Assembly: GCA_012317185.1 (NCBI GenBank)
Contig: CP048838.1
Coordinates: 248,001 to 312,000 of the forward strand
Length of the DNA stretch: 64,000 bases
Source of the DNA: [Clostridium] innocuum
Lineage (GTDB): Bacteria > Bacillota_I > Bacilli_A > Erysipelotrichales > Erysipelotrichaceae
Reading direction: 5' to 3'
Each line of letters begins with the position of its first letter. Within the stretch, counting starts at the first letter, position 1. Under the pieces are notes generated by a model. That model made no database searches, was not told the origin of the DNA, and saw only the letters and a list, made by a program, of their open reading frames with translations. Below, piece after piece: positions 26,060-35,301 of this stretch. The translations under genes were made by a program, and so were the position numbers.

Positions 26060-27406
26060 ATGGAAATGTTAGCTACCGTATTCCAGGGTCTTCTGGACCT
26101 GGGCGCTGCCGTATTTCTTCCGATTGTGTTATTCATTATCGGCTTGATCGTAGGCATGAAACCTGGCAAGGCGTTCTCATCCGCATTGACCTTAGGTGTT
26201 GCATTTATTGGTATCAATTTATTGATTGGGTATATGGGGGATACCGTCGGGGCTGCTTTCACAACAATCGTTGAGGGATCAGATAGTACATTAAAGTATA
26301 TCGATATGGGATGGGCACCGGCCCTTGGACTTGCGTGGCAGTGGCAGTATGCGTTCCTCATGTTCCCGATACAGATTGCCATCAATGTTATCATGCTGCT
26401 GCTCGGATGGACGAACTGTCTGAATGTGGATATGTGGAATGTAGGAAACAAGGTGTTTACAGCCTTCCTTGTCACAAGTGCATGCAATAATGTGATTGTT
26501 GGCTTTATCGTTGCTATTGTACAGATTATCGCGGAATTAAAGAATGCGGATTACACGAAGTATCAGATTCTGGAGCTTACCGGTGTTCCTTCTGTAGGTA
26601 TGCCGCACTGTATGTTTTTAAGTAATATCTTCTTCTATCCGATTGCAAATATACTGGATAAGATTCTGCCAAATACAAAGACGTTGAATGCGCAGGAAAT
26701 ACGTAATAAAATCGGTATCTTCGGTGAAAATCACGTACTTGGCTTCCTGATGGGAACCATTATCGGTCTTGCGGCAGGACAGGGTTCCGGTGCATTGCTG
26801 CTCGGTGTACAGGCAGGTACTGCATTGACCTTATTCCCGATGGTTTCCAAGCTGTTTATGACCGCACTGACACCGATTTCCGATGCGGCAAGTGAATGGG
26901 TGAAAAAGAAATTCCCTGGCCGTGAGCTGATCATTGGGCTTGACTGGCCAATTCTGGCAGGGAACTCTGAAATCTGGGTTGCCATCATTCTTACAATTCC
27001 GGTTGCATTGATCTTCTCGCTGATTCTGCCGGGAAATACTGCACTGGTTCTTGGAAATCTGATGAATGTCTGTGTTTGTGTACCACTGTTCCTGGCAATG
27101 AAGGGCGATGTGCTGAAAATGTGTATCGTTTCCTGGATCTGGTGTCCGATTTTAAGCTACGCGGCATCCGTTATGGGACCGCTCCTGACTAGTCTTGCAA
27201 ATACTGCCGGAACCTACAACACCGATATCACATGGTGGGGCTGCGATATTGCGGAAATCCGTTTTGCAATATATGAAGCAGCAACTGGCAATATGATCGG
27301 TATCGTGGCATGTGTTGCTGTTGTGGCACTGGGAATTCTGTACTTCCTGAAGCTGGCACCCGCAAGAGAAAAAGCCGCAAAGGAACGTCTGGAATCCGGA
27401 CAGTAA
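26060..27406 (+). CDS. PTS EIIC component, galactitol type (GatC family)
   Basis: 448 residues with about ten hydrophobic segments. This is the membrane channel that takes up and phosphorylates a polyol or sugar. The segments GWAPALGLAWQWQYAFLMFP, NEDxW-like CLNVDMWN and FGENHVLGF are characteristic of GatC. With EIIA (24717) and EIIB it forms a complete enzyme II. The dehydrogenase and class II aldolases downstream point to a hexitol or similar compound; the exact substrate is not readable. Confidence 0.93.
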   Translation: MEMLATVFQGLLDLGAAVFLPIVLFIIGLIVGMKPGKAFSSALTLGVAFIGINLLIGYMGDTVGAAFTTIVEGSDSTLKYIDMGWAPALGLAWQWQYAFLMFPIQIAINVIMLLLGWTNCLNVDMWNVGNKVFTAFLVTSACNNVIVGFIVAIVQIIAELKNADYTKYQILELTGVPSVGMPHCMFLSNIFFYPIANILDKILPNTKTLNAQEIRNKIGIFGENHVLGFLMGTIIGLAAGQGSGALLLGVQAGTALTLFPMVSKLFMTALTPISDAASEWVKKKFPGRELIIGLDWPILAGNSEIWVAIILTIPVALIFSLILPGNTALVLGNLMNVCVCVPLFLAMKGDVLKMCIVSWIWCPILSYAASVMGPLLTSLANTAGTYNTDITWWGCDIAEIRFAIYEAATGNMIGIVACVAVVALGILYFLKLAPAREKAAKERLESGQ

Positions 27407-27528
27407 AAAAGTGTCTTTCCTTCTGTATGTTGTAATATAACCTATGGAAAAGCAGCTTATGTCGCTGCAAATTGACACAGTATCTATCATAGTAATGCAA
27501 TAAGCAAAATGAAGAATGAGGTGATCCT

Positions 27529-27747
27529 ATGAGCAGATTTCAACAGTTTTGGTGGTATATAGGCGTTTGTATGACAGCTGTCGCGCTTCTTTTATCAGTA
27601 GTGACACGCAACTGGGTGCTGGCAATACTCTGCGCCGTTTCCACTGCCGGACTGCGAAAATTAAATGACAAGGTTGAATTACCGAAGGTATATACGCAGA
27701 GGGGGATTAAAAATGAGTGGTTTACACCAGGGAGACAACAGAAATGA
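27529..27747 (+). CDS. Small membrane protein, unknown
   Basis: 72 residues with two adjacent hydrophobic segments (about 8-42) and a polar tail. GAGGTG precedes the ATG by 6 bases. Its stop overlaps the dhaK start (ATGA), so the genes are coupled and it is very likely expressed. No known motif is seen. By position it may assist EIIC or DhaK; that is a guess. Confidence 0.65.
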   Translation: MSRFQQFWWYIGVCMTAVALLLSVVTRNWVLAILCAVSTAGLRKLNDKVELPKVYTQRGIKNEWFTPGRQQK

Positions 27748-28733
27748 AAAAGATAATAAATAATCCGAATGCCGTTGTTGAAGAAATGCTGCAGGGTATT
27801 GAAATCGCGAATCCGGATGTTTTATATGACAGGGAAGGCGTCGTCATTGCCCGCAAGGAAAAAAGTGATAAGGTCGGGCTTGTATCCGGAGGAGGCAGCG
27901 GTCATGAACCGGCGCATGCCGGCTATGTCGGCTATGGTATGCTGGATGCCGCAGTGAGCGGTAATGTGTTCGCATCGCCGTCCCCGGACCGGGTGCTGCG
28001 TGGAATTCAGCTTGCAGACTCCGGTCATGGTGTTCTGCTGATCATAAAGAATTATGCCGGAGATATCATGAACTTTGAAATCGCAGAAGAGCTTGCCGGC
28101 ATGGAAGGTATCGAGGTTGATCATGTCGTTGTGAGGGATGATGTTGCTGTTGCGGAAAGTGATGAATCTACTGGCAGACGTGGTATTGCAGGAACAGTAT
28201 TCGTGCATAAGCTTGCCGGTGCGAAAGCAGAAACAGGGGCATCCCTTGCCGAGGTTAAGCGTGTTGCGGAAAAAACGATTGAGAACGTAAGAAGCTTTGG
28301 TGTATCGTTATCAGCCTGTACGATTCCGGCGGTCGGCACTTGCGGCTTTACGATTGAGGAGGACTGCATGGAGGTCGGTATGGGCATCCACGGTGAAGCA
28401 GGTATTGAGAAAACGAAGCTGAAGCCGTCAAAGGAAATTGCGGATATCATGGTAAACAGAATCCTTGCGGATAAGGACTATGGACATAGCGAGGTTGCAG
28501 TCATGATCAACGGTCTGGGTGCCACTCCTTTGATGGAATTATATATTCTGGCTTCTGATGTGCATACCCGGCTATGTGCCGAAGGTCTGAAGCCGGTCAA
28601 ATATTATGTTGGAAACTATATGACGGCTATTGAAATGGCAGGGGCATCCTGCAGTATCCTACAGCTGGATGAGGAATTGAAAAGGCTGCTGGAGTATCCA
28701 AGCAATACCCCGGCATTTAAGGAGATTGGATAA
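27744..28733 (+). CDS. dhaK: Dihydroxyacetone kinase subunit DhaK
   Basis: 329 residues, starting at ATG 27744 in the overlap with the preceding gene. It binds its ketone substrate covalently. The key residues match E. coli DhaK with a two-residue shift: His54 in GGGSGHEP, Asp107 in NYAGD and the covalent His216 in GIHGEAG. Paired with DhaL it phosphorylates dihydroxyacetone or a related ketose or aldose. No DhaM phosphodonor is in the window, so it may use ATP or another PTS protein. Confidence 0.93.
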   Translation: MKKIINNPNAVVEEMLQGIEIANPDVLYDREGVVIARKEKSDKVGLVSGGGSGHEPAHAGYVGYGMLDAAVSGNVFASPSPDRVLRGIQLADSGHGVLLIIKNYAGDIMNFEIAEELAGMEGIEVDHVVVRDDVAVAESDESTGRRGIAGTVFVHKLAGAKAETGASLAEVKRVAEKTIENVRSFGVSLSACTIPAVGTCGFTIEEDCMEVGMGIHGEAGIEKTKLKPSKEIADIMVNRILADKDYGHSEVAVMINGLGATPLMELYILASDVHTRLCAEGLKPVKYYVGNYMTAIEMAGASCSILQLDEELKRLLEYPSNTPAFKEIG

Positions 28734-29380
28734 TGGGATTTCAATTACAGACAAAGGATTTTATCCGCTATTTTCAGGAAGCCCGTGAGGTGATTGCTGC
28801 GCAGAGGGACTATGTCACGGAGCTGGACTCCACGACAGGGGATGGCGATCACTGGGTGAATGTGAATATGGGATTTGAAAAAATAACAGCTCTGTCAAAG
28901 GAGCTGGAAGACATGACGCTGGCAGATATGTTCAAAAAGGTTGGAATGACAATGTATTCAGCTGTCGGAGGCTCCTCCGGGGCGCTTTATGGCAGCGGAT
29001 ACATGGCGGCCGGAAGAGCTTGTGCCGGCAAAGCTGTGCTGGATGTACACGGTCTGTATGAGGTGTATGACGCCATGCTGCAGGAAATCATGAAGCGTGG
29101 AAAAACAGAGCCCGGACAGAAAACGATGATCGATGCATTATACCCGGCACTTCGTGCATATAGGGAAGGATTGGACGCAGGCAGGCGTGATGAAGAAATC
29201 ATTCAGGATTTTATGGAAGGCGCCGCAAACGGTGCGAAGCGTACAAAGGAAATGGAAGCTGTAAAAGGAAGAGCCAGCTATCGAAGCGATAAGGGTGTAG
29301 GGCATCTGGACCCTGGAGCTGTTACGCTGGCTATGCAGCTGGAATGTATGGGAAATATGATATTGAATACATTGAAATAA
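28733..29380 (+). CDS. dhaL: Dihydroxyacetone kinase subunit DhaL
   Basis: 215 residues. It holds the nucleotide used by DhaK. The three metal-binding aspartates are Asp32, Asp37 and Asp39 in LDSTTGDGDHW; most DhaL proteins have glycine after the histidine, here tryptophan. The GGSSGALYG segment is typical. The start overlaps the dhaK stop (TAATG). Whether the bound nucleotide is a fixed ADP (PTS type) or exchangeable ATP cannot be told. Confidence 0.93.
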   Translation: MGFQLQTKDFIRYFQEAREVIAAQRDYVTELDSTTGDGDHWVNVNMGFEKITALSKELEDMTLADMFKKVGMTMYSAVGGSSGALYGSGYMAAGRACAGKAVLDVHGLYEVYDAMLQEIMKRGKTEPGQKTMIDALYPALRAYREGLDAGRRDEEIIQDFMEGAANGAKRTKEMEAVKGRASYRSDKGVGHLDPGAVTLAMQLECMGNMILNTLK

Positions 29381-29399
29381 AAAACAGGAGGAGATACTT

Positions 29400-30440
29400 A
29401 TGATGAAGAAAATACAATTTTATGCACCCGGTGATATCCGTGTGGAGGAGGTGGAGATACCTGCACCGAAAGCAGGAGAAATCGTTATCAAAAATGAGGT
29501 TACCTTAACCTGCGGTACAGATGTGAAAACGTATAAACGTGGATACCGCTATGAACCACCGTTCGGCATGGGGCATGAAGCAAGCGGTGTCGTATATGCT
29601 GTCGGTGAAGGGGTTACCGGGTTTAAAGTCGGTGATCGTGTGGTTGCACACAATTCTGCATCCTGCGGAACCTGTTACTATTGTAAAAAGGGACAGGAGT
29701 CCATGTGTGTGGATCTGATTCAGAATCAGTTTACCAACGGAGCCTATGCGGAGTATCAGCTGATTCCGGAAAGAATCGTCAAACTGAATACCTTCCATAT
29801 TCCGGAAGGAATGTCCTATAAGCAGGCTGCACTGCTGGAACCGCTGGCTTGTGCCTTGTATGGAACGGAAATGACGAACTTTGATCTCGGTGACTACGTT
29901 TGTGTAAACGGCTGCGGTCCGATCGGTCTGATGTTTGTACGTATGTGTGTATTGAGAGGTGCACATGTTATCGCCTGTGATATGACACCGGAAAGACTGG
30001 CACTTGCGAAAAAGCTGGGTGCTCAGGAGATCATCAATATTAAGGATCTCAACGGTAAGGATCAGGCAGAGGCAGTGAAGGAGCTGACACCGGATGCGCG
30101 CGGTGTGGATGCGGCAATTGAAGCTGCCGGATTACCGGAGGTATGGCAGATTGCCCTGCGTATGGCAAGACCTGGCGGAGAGGTTCTGTTCTTCGGCGGT
30201 ACGAAAAAAGGCCTGGAGGTACCTGTGGATACAACACTTGTACACTATTCTCAGCTGACATTGAAGGGCGTGTTCCATACAACTCCGCAGCATGTAAATG
30301 CAGCCTTTGAAATGTTGAAGATGGGGGCAATCAGTGCAGAGGATTTTGTACAGAATGAATACTGTATTGAGGATACTGAAAAGGCGATTGTAGAGCACGC
30401 TAGCGGTAAGGTTATCAAAAACTGCATTGTATATAAATAA
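29400..30440 (+). CDS. Zinc-dependent medium-chain dehydrogenase (GatD/sorbitol dehydrogenase-like)
   Basis: 346 residues. The catalytic zinc site has Cys38 with the His59-Glu60 pair (GMGHEASG). The structural zinc site is Cys89, Cys92, Cys95 and Cys103. The Rossmann motif is GCGPIGL. It probably oxidises the polyol phosphate made by the PTS to a ketose phosphate. Double ATGs at 29400 and 29403 follow AGGAGGAG. It lies 19 bases after dhaL in the same operon. Confidence 0.93.
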   Translation: MMKKIQFYAPGDIRVEEVEIPAPKAGEIVIKNEVTLTCGTDVKTYKRGYRYEPPFGMGHEASGVVYAVGEGVTGFKVGDRVVAHNSASCGTCYYCKKGQESMCVDLIQNQFTNGAYAEYQLIPERIVKLNTFHIPEGMSYKQAALLEPLACALYGTEMTNFDLGDYVCVNGCGPIGLMFVRMCVLRGAHVIACDMTPERLALAKKLGAQEIINIKDLNGKDQAEAVKELTPDARGVDAAIEAAGLPEVWQIALRMARPGGEVLFFGGTKKGLEVPVDTTLVHYSQLTLKGVFHTTPQHVNAAFEMLKMGAISAEDFVQNEYCIEDTEKAIVEHASGKVIKNCIVYK

Positions 30441-30487
30441 AAACACAGGGAATTGAAAACTGCGTTTTATGGATGTATAATTCAACT

Positions 30488-31816
30488 ATGAAACAGTCGT
30501 TGGAAATTATACAAAATCAGAAACAGAAATTCTCATCGAAGCTCGTACCCTCTATGGAAATCCTGGCACTTTCTCAGCATGAGCTGGAGTCCCTGGTCGA
30601 TGCAAGTCTGATGGATAATCCGTTCTCTGATGTTGATCAGAATACAATATCCTTAAAGACCAGAGATGTCGATTTGGATTTTAAGCGGGTTCGAAAAAAG
30701 CAGAGTGAGCTTCAGGAAATTGTATATGCGGATGAAAGTCAGGATGATTTGTTCGAGCATGTCATCGTGCAGCTCTATCCGCATATGCAGACAAAAAAAG
30801 ATGAAGAGGTTTTTACCGTATTATTAGAGTCTTTGGATTCCAGAGGATTTCTTTCAGAAACACCGGATGATTTGTGCAGATTCCTGAATATAAAGAAGAC
30901 AAGGCTGCTGCAGTATTTGCATGTCCTGCAGCATGTAGATCCGAAGGGATTGGGCGCAAAGGATACCGGAGAATGCATATGCATTCAGTTATCGGAAATC
31001 GAGGGCTCCACTCTGGCACAGCATATCGTATGTTCTCATCTGGAGGCACTCAGTACAGGAGATTTTTTGAAAATTGCGAAGTTGGAGCATACCGATGTGG
31101 AGCATGTAAAACAGGCGTTGTCGCTGATTCGTTCACTGAATCCCATACCCGCAAACGGCTTTAGAGTACGGGAGAAGACGGTGTTTATCATTCCTGATGT
31201 ATATATAAGGAAAGAAGATTCTACGTTTCTTCTGGAAATGAACGCCAGACTGCAGGATAAGCTCAGTATGAATACGGAAAACTATGAGCTTTACAAATCA
31301 GCGGCTTGCAATGCGGAAGCAAAGGCCTTTCTGAAGGAAAAGCTGAATGATTTTAAATGGCTTCAATATAGTATTTCCAGAAGGTCGGTGACGCTGAAAA
31401 AAATCATAGCCTTTCTGGTTGAATATCAGGCCGCCTTTTTCCAGACAGGAGATGAACGTGCATTGAAGCCGCTACGCCTTGTGGATATCGCAGAACAGCT
31501 AAAAATGCATACCTCCACCATAAGCAGAGCGATTTCCGGTAAATTCTTTCAATGTGAATATGGAACCTACTCCTTTCACTTTTTAGTGCCGAGATGCTAT
31601 GAACGGCAGGGAGAAGTGACAGCCTCCATAGATACTATTCGAAACGAGATTAAGGAAATCATCCGTTCTGAGGATAAACAGCATCCCTATTCCGATGAGA
31701 AAATTCGTCAGCTGCTGGAGGAAGACGGATTTGTGATATCCAGAAGAAGTGTAACCTTATACCGAAAGGAATGCGGCATACCGTCCTCACGGAATCGAAA
31801 GACTATCCATATATAG
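30488..31816 (+). CDS. rpoN: RNA polymerase sigma-54 factor
   Basis: 442 residues from ATG 30488 (MKQSLEIIQ, the usual opening). Region I activator-interaction sequence is at the N terminus, followed by a core-binding domain and the HTH. The RpoN box near the end reads SRRSVTLYRK, a divergent form of the common ARRTVAKYRE. It directs transcription from -24/-12 promoters opened by activators such as the LevR-type protein nearby. Its place inside a metabolic operon it should itself transcribe is unusual. The ribosome site is weak. Confidence 0.93.
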   Translation: MKQSLEIIQNQKQKFSSKLVPSMEILALSQHELESLVDASLMDNPFSDVDQNTISLKTRDVDLDFKRVRKKQSELQEIVYADESQDDLFEHVIVQLYPHMQTKKDEEVFTVLLESLDSRGFLSETPDDLCRFLNIKKTRLLQYLHVLQHVDPKGLGAKDTGECICIQLSEIEGSTLAQHIVCSHLEALSTGDFLKIAKLEHTDVEHVKQALSLIRSLNPIPANGFRVREKTVFIIPDVYIRKEDSTFLLEMNARLQDKLSMNTENYELYKSAACNAEAKAFLKEKLNDFKWLQYSISRRSVTLKKIIAFLVEYQAAFFQTGDERALKPLRLVDIAEQLKMHTSTISRAISGKFFQCEYGTYSFHFLVPRCYERQGEVTASIDTIRNEIKEIIRSEDKQHPYSDEKIRQLLEEDGFVISRRSVTLYRKECGIPSSRNRKTIHI

Positions 31817-31830
31817 AAAGGATCGTCATA

Positions 31831-32613
31831 ATGAATATTTTAGACGTAGCATTTGTAGAAGAACTCGTTGATGCCTGCCAGTATTTCTGGGAAGCAGGAT
31901 GGGGAGAATATCATGCAGGAAATATCAGCTATCTTCTTTCAGATGATGAATTTGATCAGCTGAAGGAGTATATGCAGGTGTCGGCATCTGTTGATGTTGC
32001 CTTTGATACAGCTGGCTTAAAGGGAAAGGCATTTATTGTCACAAAATCCGGAGCATGCTTTCGCACAATGAAGAAAAAGTATGAACGGGATCTGGGAATC
32101 ATTCAGTTCAAGGAAAACGGATATGATATTCTGTGGGGACTTGATCAGGGAAGAGGAAGACCAACCAGCGAGCTTCCCGCCCATGTACTGTGTCATCGTG
32201 CAAGGCTCGCAGATGATGCAAACAACAAAATTGTAATGCACTGTCATCCAACCTACCTGAATGCAATGACGATGATTCATGAGCTGGATGAGGAAAGCTT
32301 TACACAGACCTTGTGGAAGATGAATTCCGAGTGTGCGCTGGTGTTCCCAGAAGGACTGGCAGTATTGCCCTGGATGAAATGCGGAGAAGGTCCGATCGGT
32401 CCGGCGACAGCTGATAAAATGAAGGATAAAAGGGTCGTTGTGTGGCCGTTCCATGGTATATTCTCGAGTGGCAATTCCATTTCGGATGCCATCGGCTTGA
32501 TTGAGGCAATCGATAAAAATGCGTATGTATATGTTCTGGTGAAAGCCAATATGATGCATGGAATGACCGATGAAAATGTACGGGAATTGAAAGAACATTT
32601 CGGACTGAGCTGA
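31831..32613 (+). CDS. Class II aldolase, rhamnulose-1-phosphate aldolase family
   Basis: 260 residues, close to RhaD in length. RhaD-type enzymes split a ketose 1-phosphate into DHAP and an aldehyde using zinc. The zinc histidines appear in MHCHPTYL and WPFHGIFS, and the catalytic glutamate in RPTSELPAH. ATG 31831 follows AGAAAGGATC, 14 bases after rpoN. No rhaA or rhaB is nearby, so rhamnose itself is doubtful. A related aldolase follows, separated by a stem-loop. Confidence 0.88.
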   Translation: MNILDVAFVEELVDACQYFWEAGWGEYHAGNISYLLSDDEFDQLKEYMQVSASVDVAFDTAGLKGKAFIVTKSGACFRTMKKKYERDLGIIQFKENGYDILWGLDQGRGRPTSELPAHVLCHRARLADDANNKIVMHCHPTYLNAMTMIHELDEESFTQTLWKMNSECALVFPEGLAVLPWMKCGEGPIGPATADKMKDKRVVVWPFHGIFSSGNSISDAIGLIEAIDKNAYVYVLVKANMMHGMTDENVRELKEHFGLS

Positions 32614-32636
32614 TTTCTTCAGCTTTCGATTATGGC

Positions 32637-32670
32637 AAGGAAAAGGAGACAGCAACTTCTTTTCCTTTTG
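32637..32670 (+). terminator. Stem-loop between the two aldolase genes
   Basis: AAGGAAAAG pairs with CTTTTCCTT across 13 bases and is followed by TTG. It is weak as a terminator and may reduce rather than stop read-through into the FucA-like gene. Confidence 0.5.
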
Positions 32671-32766
32671 TCATAGAGGAAACATATGTCTCATTGGATA
32701 GTGTTTTGATCAGCTTCTTTTGGAATGAAATAAAAGAGAAGGATATGAAAAGGAGAGGAACCTCAT

Positions 32767-33435
32767 ATGTTAGAGCATTTAAAAAAGGATGTTTGTGAAA
32801 TAGCAAAGCGTGCGCAGAGGGATGGCTTATGTAAACACAAATCAGGGAATTTTTCTGCCCGTGATGCGAAAAGCGGCTATATTGTTATTACACCGACCAG
32901 TGTTGATCGCGAAATGCTGACACCCCGTGATATGATTGTTATGGATCTGGATGCCAATGTTTTGGAGCATGCATCCGGATTACGACCGACGAGTGAAGCC
33001 TTGATGCATTTGATGATTTATAGGACGAGAAAGGATGCGAGGGCAATCGTGCATACACACTCCATGTATGGCACCACGTTTGCTTTGTTGAACAAACCGA
33101 TTCCGGCAATCGTATATGAGGTCGCAAATTTCGGGCTCACCAAGGCGCGTATTCCGGTAGCACCCTATGGCCGCCCCGGTACGATGGAGCTGGCTGATTC
33201 TGTTGTTGAGGTCTGTAAGGAGGCGGAATGCTTTTTACTGGAAAAGCATGGTACGGTTGCTTTTGATACAAGAGATATTTACGAAGCGTATTTAAAGGCC
33301 AATTACATTGAGGAGCTGGCACAGTTGTATTATAATGCGCTGACAGTACATCAGGGAAAGGAACCGGAAGCTTTTTCACAGGAGGAGCTGCAATGCTGGG
33401 AGTATCCAAAGGAAATCAGCTTCGCTGATGAATAA
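32767..33435 (+). CDS. Class II aldolase, L-fuculose-phosphate aldolase family
   Basis: 222 residues. Zinc-dependent aldolase/adducin fold with RPTSEALMH (catalytic glutamate), VHTHSMYGT (two zinc histidines) and LEKHGTVA (third). It could act on fuculose-, ribulose- or related 1-phosphates. AAAGGAGAGG precedes the ATG. It is the second class II aldolase at the end of the polyol operon; the pair may handle different stereoisomers. No fucose isomerase or kinase is adjacent. Confidence 0.9.
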   Translation: MLEHLKKDVCEIAKRAQRDGLCKHKSGNFSARDAKSGYIVITPTSVDREMLTPRDMIVMDLDANVLEHASGLRPTSEALMHLMIYRTRKDARAIVHTHSMYGTTFALLNKPIPAIVYEVANFGLTKARIPVAPYGRPGTMELADSVVEVCKEAECFLLEKHGTVAFDTRDIYEAYLKANYIEELAQLYYNALTVHQGKEPEAFSQEELQCWEYPKEISFADE

Positions 33436-33587
33436 TGTCAGTCAGTTTTTAGCGCGGAGGAGGATTCTCCATAGGTTAAATGTGTTATATGGAAATGCAT
33501 AAGGAATCCGGATATGTATGTTCATGCTGTGTGTCATCTGATATTGCTTTTCAACAGAAAATGCAGGCATGAACAATATAGGAAGTG

Positions 33588-33610
33588 AAAGCCCAATACT
33601 GGGCTTTTTC
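33588..33610 (+). terminator. Terminator of the polyol operon
   Basis: AAAGCCCA-atac-TGGGCTTTTT, a short perfect stem followed by T's, 150 bases after the FucA-like gene. Confidence 0.85.
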
Positions 33611-33943
33611 TTGTATATGGCTGCATCGTATTTTGTCGGCACATATACGAAATGTTTGAAATACGCAGAAATCCAATGCGAATGCTATGGATAAACCGGA
33701 ATCAGGCTTTGCCCTTGTGACAAAGGCTGACAGTATGCTACAAGATATCGTCTGTCACAGCTATTTAAAGATACACAAAAAGGATGAATTTGTTTTATCG
33801 TCAACGTCAGCTTTTTCCATAGGAATGATTCAGAAAGCTTGATGCAAATGAAAATCATTGTTTCTTTGAACAACTAATTCCTGCTTCATATATGTTTATT
33901 TTCGGAATCTCTCCCTAAAATGAAAAATATTCAGAAAATAGAA

Positions 33944-33972
33944 TTGTGTTTGTTACAAAGTTACGGTATACT
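33944..33972 (+). promoter_or_regulatory. Sigma-A-type promoter of dtd-folD
   Basis: TTGTGT at 33944-33949, a 17-base spacer and TATACT at 33967-33972, 22 bases before the dtd start. Confidence 0.7.
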
Positions 33973-33993
33973 AGGAAACAGCGAGGTGACATC

Positions 33994-34440
33994 ATGAGAG
34001 TATTGCTACAGAGGGTACAGCATGCAAGTGTGCGTGTTGATGGAGCTATAACAGGAAGTATACAGCAGGGATTTCTGCTGCTGGTGGGAATTACGCCGAC
34101 GGATACCGAGGACATCATGAGGAAGATGGCAGGAAAATGCGCACAGCTTCGTGTATTTGAGGATGAAAATGGAAAAATGAACAGAGGGCTTCAGGATATC
34201 GGTGGCAGTATTCTTTCTATATCACAGTTTACGCTGTATGCGGATTGTAAACGGGGAAGACGCCCGGGATTTGAAAAAGCGGCACGCGGGGATTTTGCAC
34301 AGCCGATGTACCATGCATTTAATGAAGAGCTCCGTACTTATGGTATCCATGTGGAAACGGGGATCTTCGGTGCGGATATGAAGGTGGATTTACTGAATGA
34401 CGGTCCGGTTACAATTTTGCTGGACAGTGAAGAATGGTAG
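33994..34440 (+). CDS. dtd: D-aminoacyl-tRNA deacylase
   Basis: 148 residues, standard for DTD. It removes D-amino acids wrongly attached to tRNA. The SQFTLYA motif and the C-terminal DGPVTILL segment (usually NGPVT) that form the active site are visible. ATG 33994 follows GCGAGGTGAC; sequence before it in frame includes the promoter. Eleven bases separate it from folD, so the two form an operon. Confidence 0.95.
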   Translation: MRVLLQRVQHASVRVDGAITGSIQQGFLLLVGITPTDTEDIMRKMAGKCAQLRVFEDENGKMNRGLQDIGGSILSISQFTLYADCKRGRRPGFEKAARGDFAQPMYHAFNEELRTYGIHVETGIFGADMKVDLLNDGPVTILLDSEEW

Positions 34441-34451
34441 GAGGAAGTGAA

Positions 34452-35300
34452 ATGGGCACAATTTTATATGGAAGTGAAATAGCGAAGGATATACGTACCT
34501 CGTTGAAGGAACAGATTGATGAGCTGCGTGAGAAAGGAAAAAGGATTCCGAAGCTTGTTGTGATTCTGGTAGGGGATAATCCTGCCAGCCTGTCCTATGT
34601 GACCGGTAAGGAAAAGGCGTGCAGAGAAATCGGAATGGAAAACATTCTGCTGCGGCTGCAGGAGGATACCACAGAAGAAGCGCTTTTGGCGGAAATTCAC
34701 AGATTGAATACGGATACCTCCATAGACGGTATTCTGGTACAGCTCCCGCTGCCAAAGCATATGGATGAGCATAAAGTTCTGTTTGCTATTGATCCGCAAA
34801 AGGATGTCGATGGCTTTCATCCATATAATATAGGAAAGCTGATGCTGCAGGAGGATACCTATCTGCCCTGTACTCCAAAGGGAATCCTGCGTATGCTGGA
34901 CACTGCTGGATATTCTGATTTAAGCGGTCTTCGCGCAGTCGTCATCGGCCGCAGCAATATTGTTGGAAAGCCGGTTGCGCACCTGCTGTTAAACCGCAAT
35001 GCCACGGTAACCATTTGCCATTCTAGGACAAGGAATATCGAAGAAATCTGTGCGGAAGCGGATATCCTGATCGCATCCGTTGGAAGTCCCCGCCTGGTTA
35101 CGGCTGACTGGGTGAAAAAGGGAGCTGTTGTCATTGATGTCGGCATTAACCGTGTGGATGGCAGGCTGTGCGGTGATGTGGATTTTGAGAGAGTGAAAGA
35201 CAAGACGGCCGTAATTACACCGGTACCTAAGGGCGTTGGACCGATGACCATTGCAATGCTCTTGGAAAATACGCTGGAATCCTATCGGAAACACCGCTGA
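34452..35300 (+). CDS. folD: Methylenetetrahydrofolate dehydrogenase/cyclohydrolase
   Basis: 282 residues. The bifunctional enzyme converts methylene-THF to formyl-THF. The catalytic Tyr and Lys are in SYVTGKEKA, with QLPLPKHMD, KDVDGFHPYN, the NADP-binding GRSNIVGKPVA and the PVPKGVGPMT signature. ATG 34452 follows GGAGGAAGTG. A short gene begins 2 bases after its stop. Confidence 0.96.
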   Translation: MGTILYGSEIAKDIRTSLKEQIDELREKGKRIPKLVVILVGDNPASLSYVTGKEKACREIGMENILLRLQEDTTEEALLAEIHRLNTDTSIDGILVQLPLPKHMDEHKVLFAIDPQKDVDGFHPYNIGKLMLQEDTYLPCTPKGILRMLDTAGYSDLSGLRAVVIGRSNIVGKPVAHLLLNRNATVTICHSRTRNIEEICAEADILIASVGSPRLVTADWVKKGAVVIDVGINRVDGRLCGDVDFERVKDKTAVITPVPKGVGPMTIAMLLENTLESYRKHR

Positions 35301-35301
35301 T

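Larger units (their letters stand above)
33436..33993. other. Gap with inverted repeat and terminator
   Basis: TGTTCATGC (33519-33527) and GCATGAACA (33567-33575) are inverted copies. A strong terminator follows: AAAGCCCA/TGGGCTTT and T-run at 33588-33608. After that only AT-rich sequence is seen until the dtd promoter. Confidence 0.6.

Noticed and set aside
30448..30466. Possible -24/-12 promoter before rpoN
   Set aside because: GG and GC are 11 or 12 bases apart, not 10, and the element lacks the TTGCA context.
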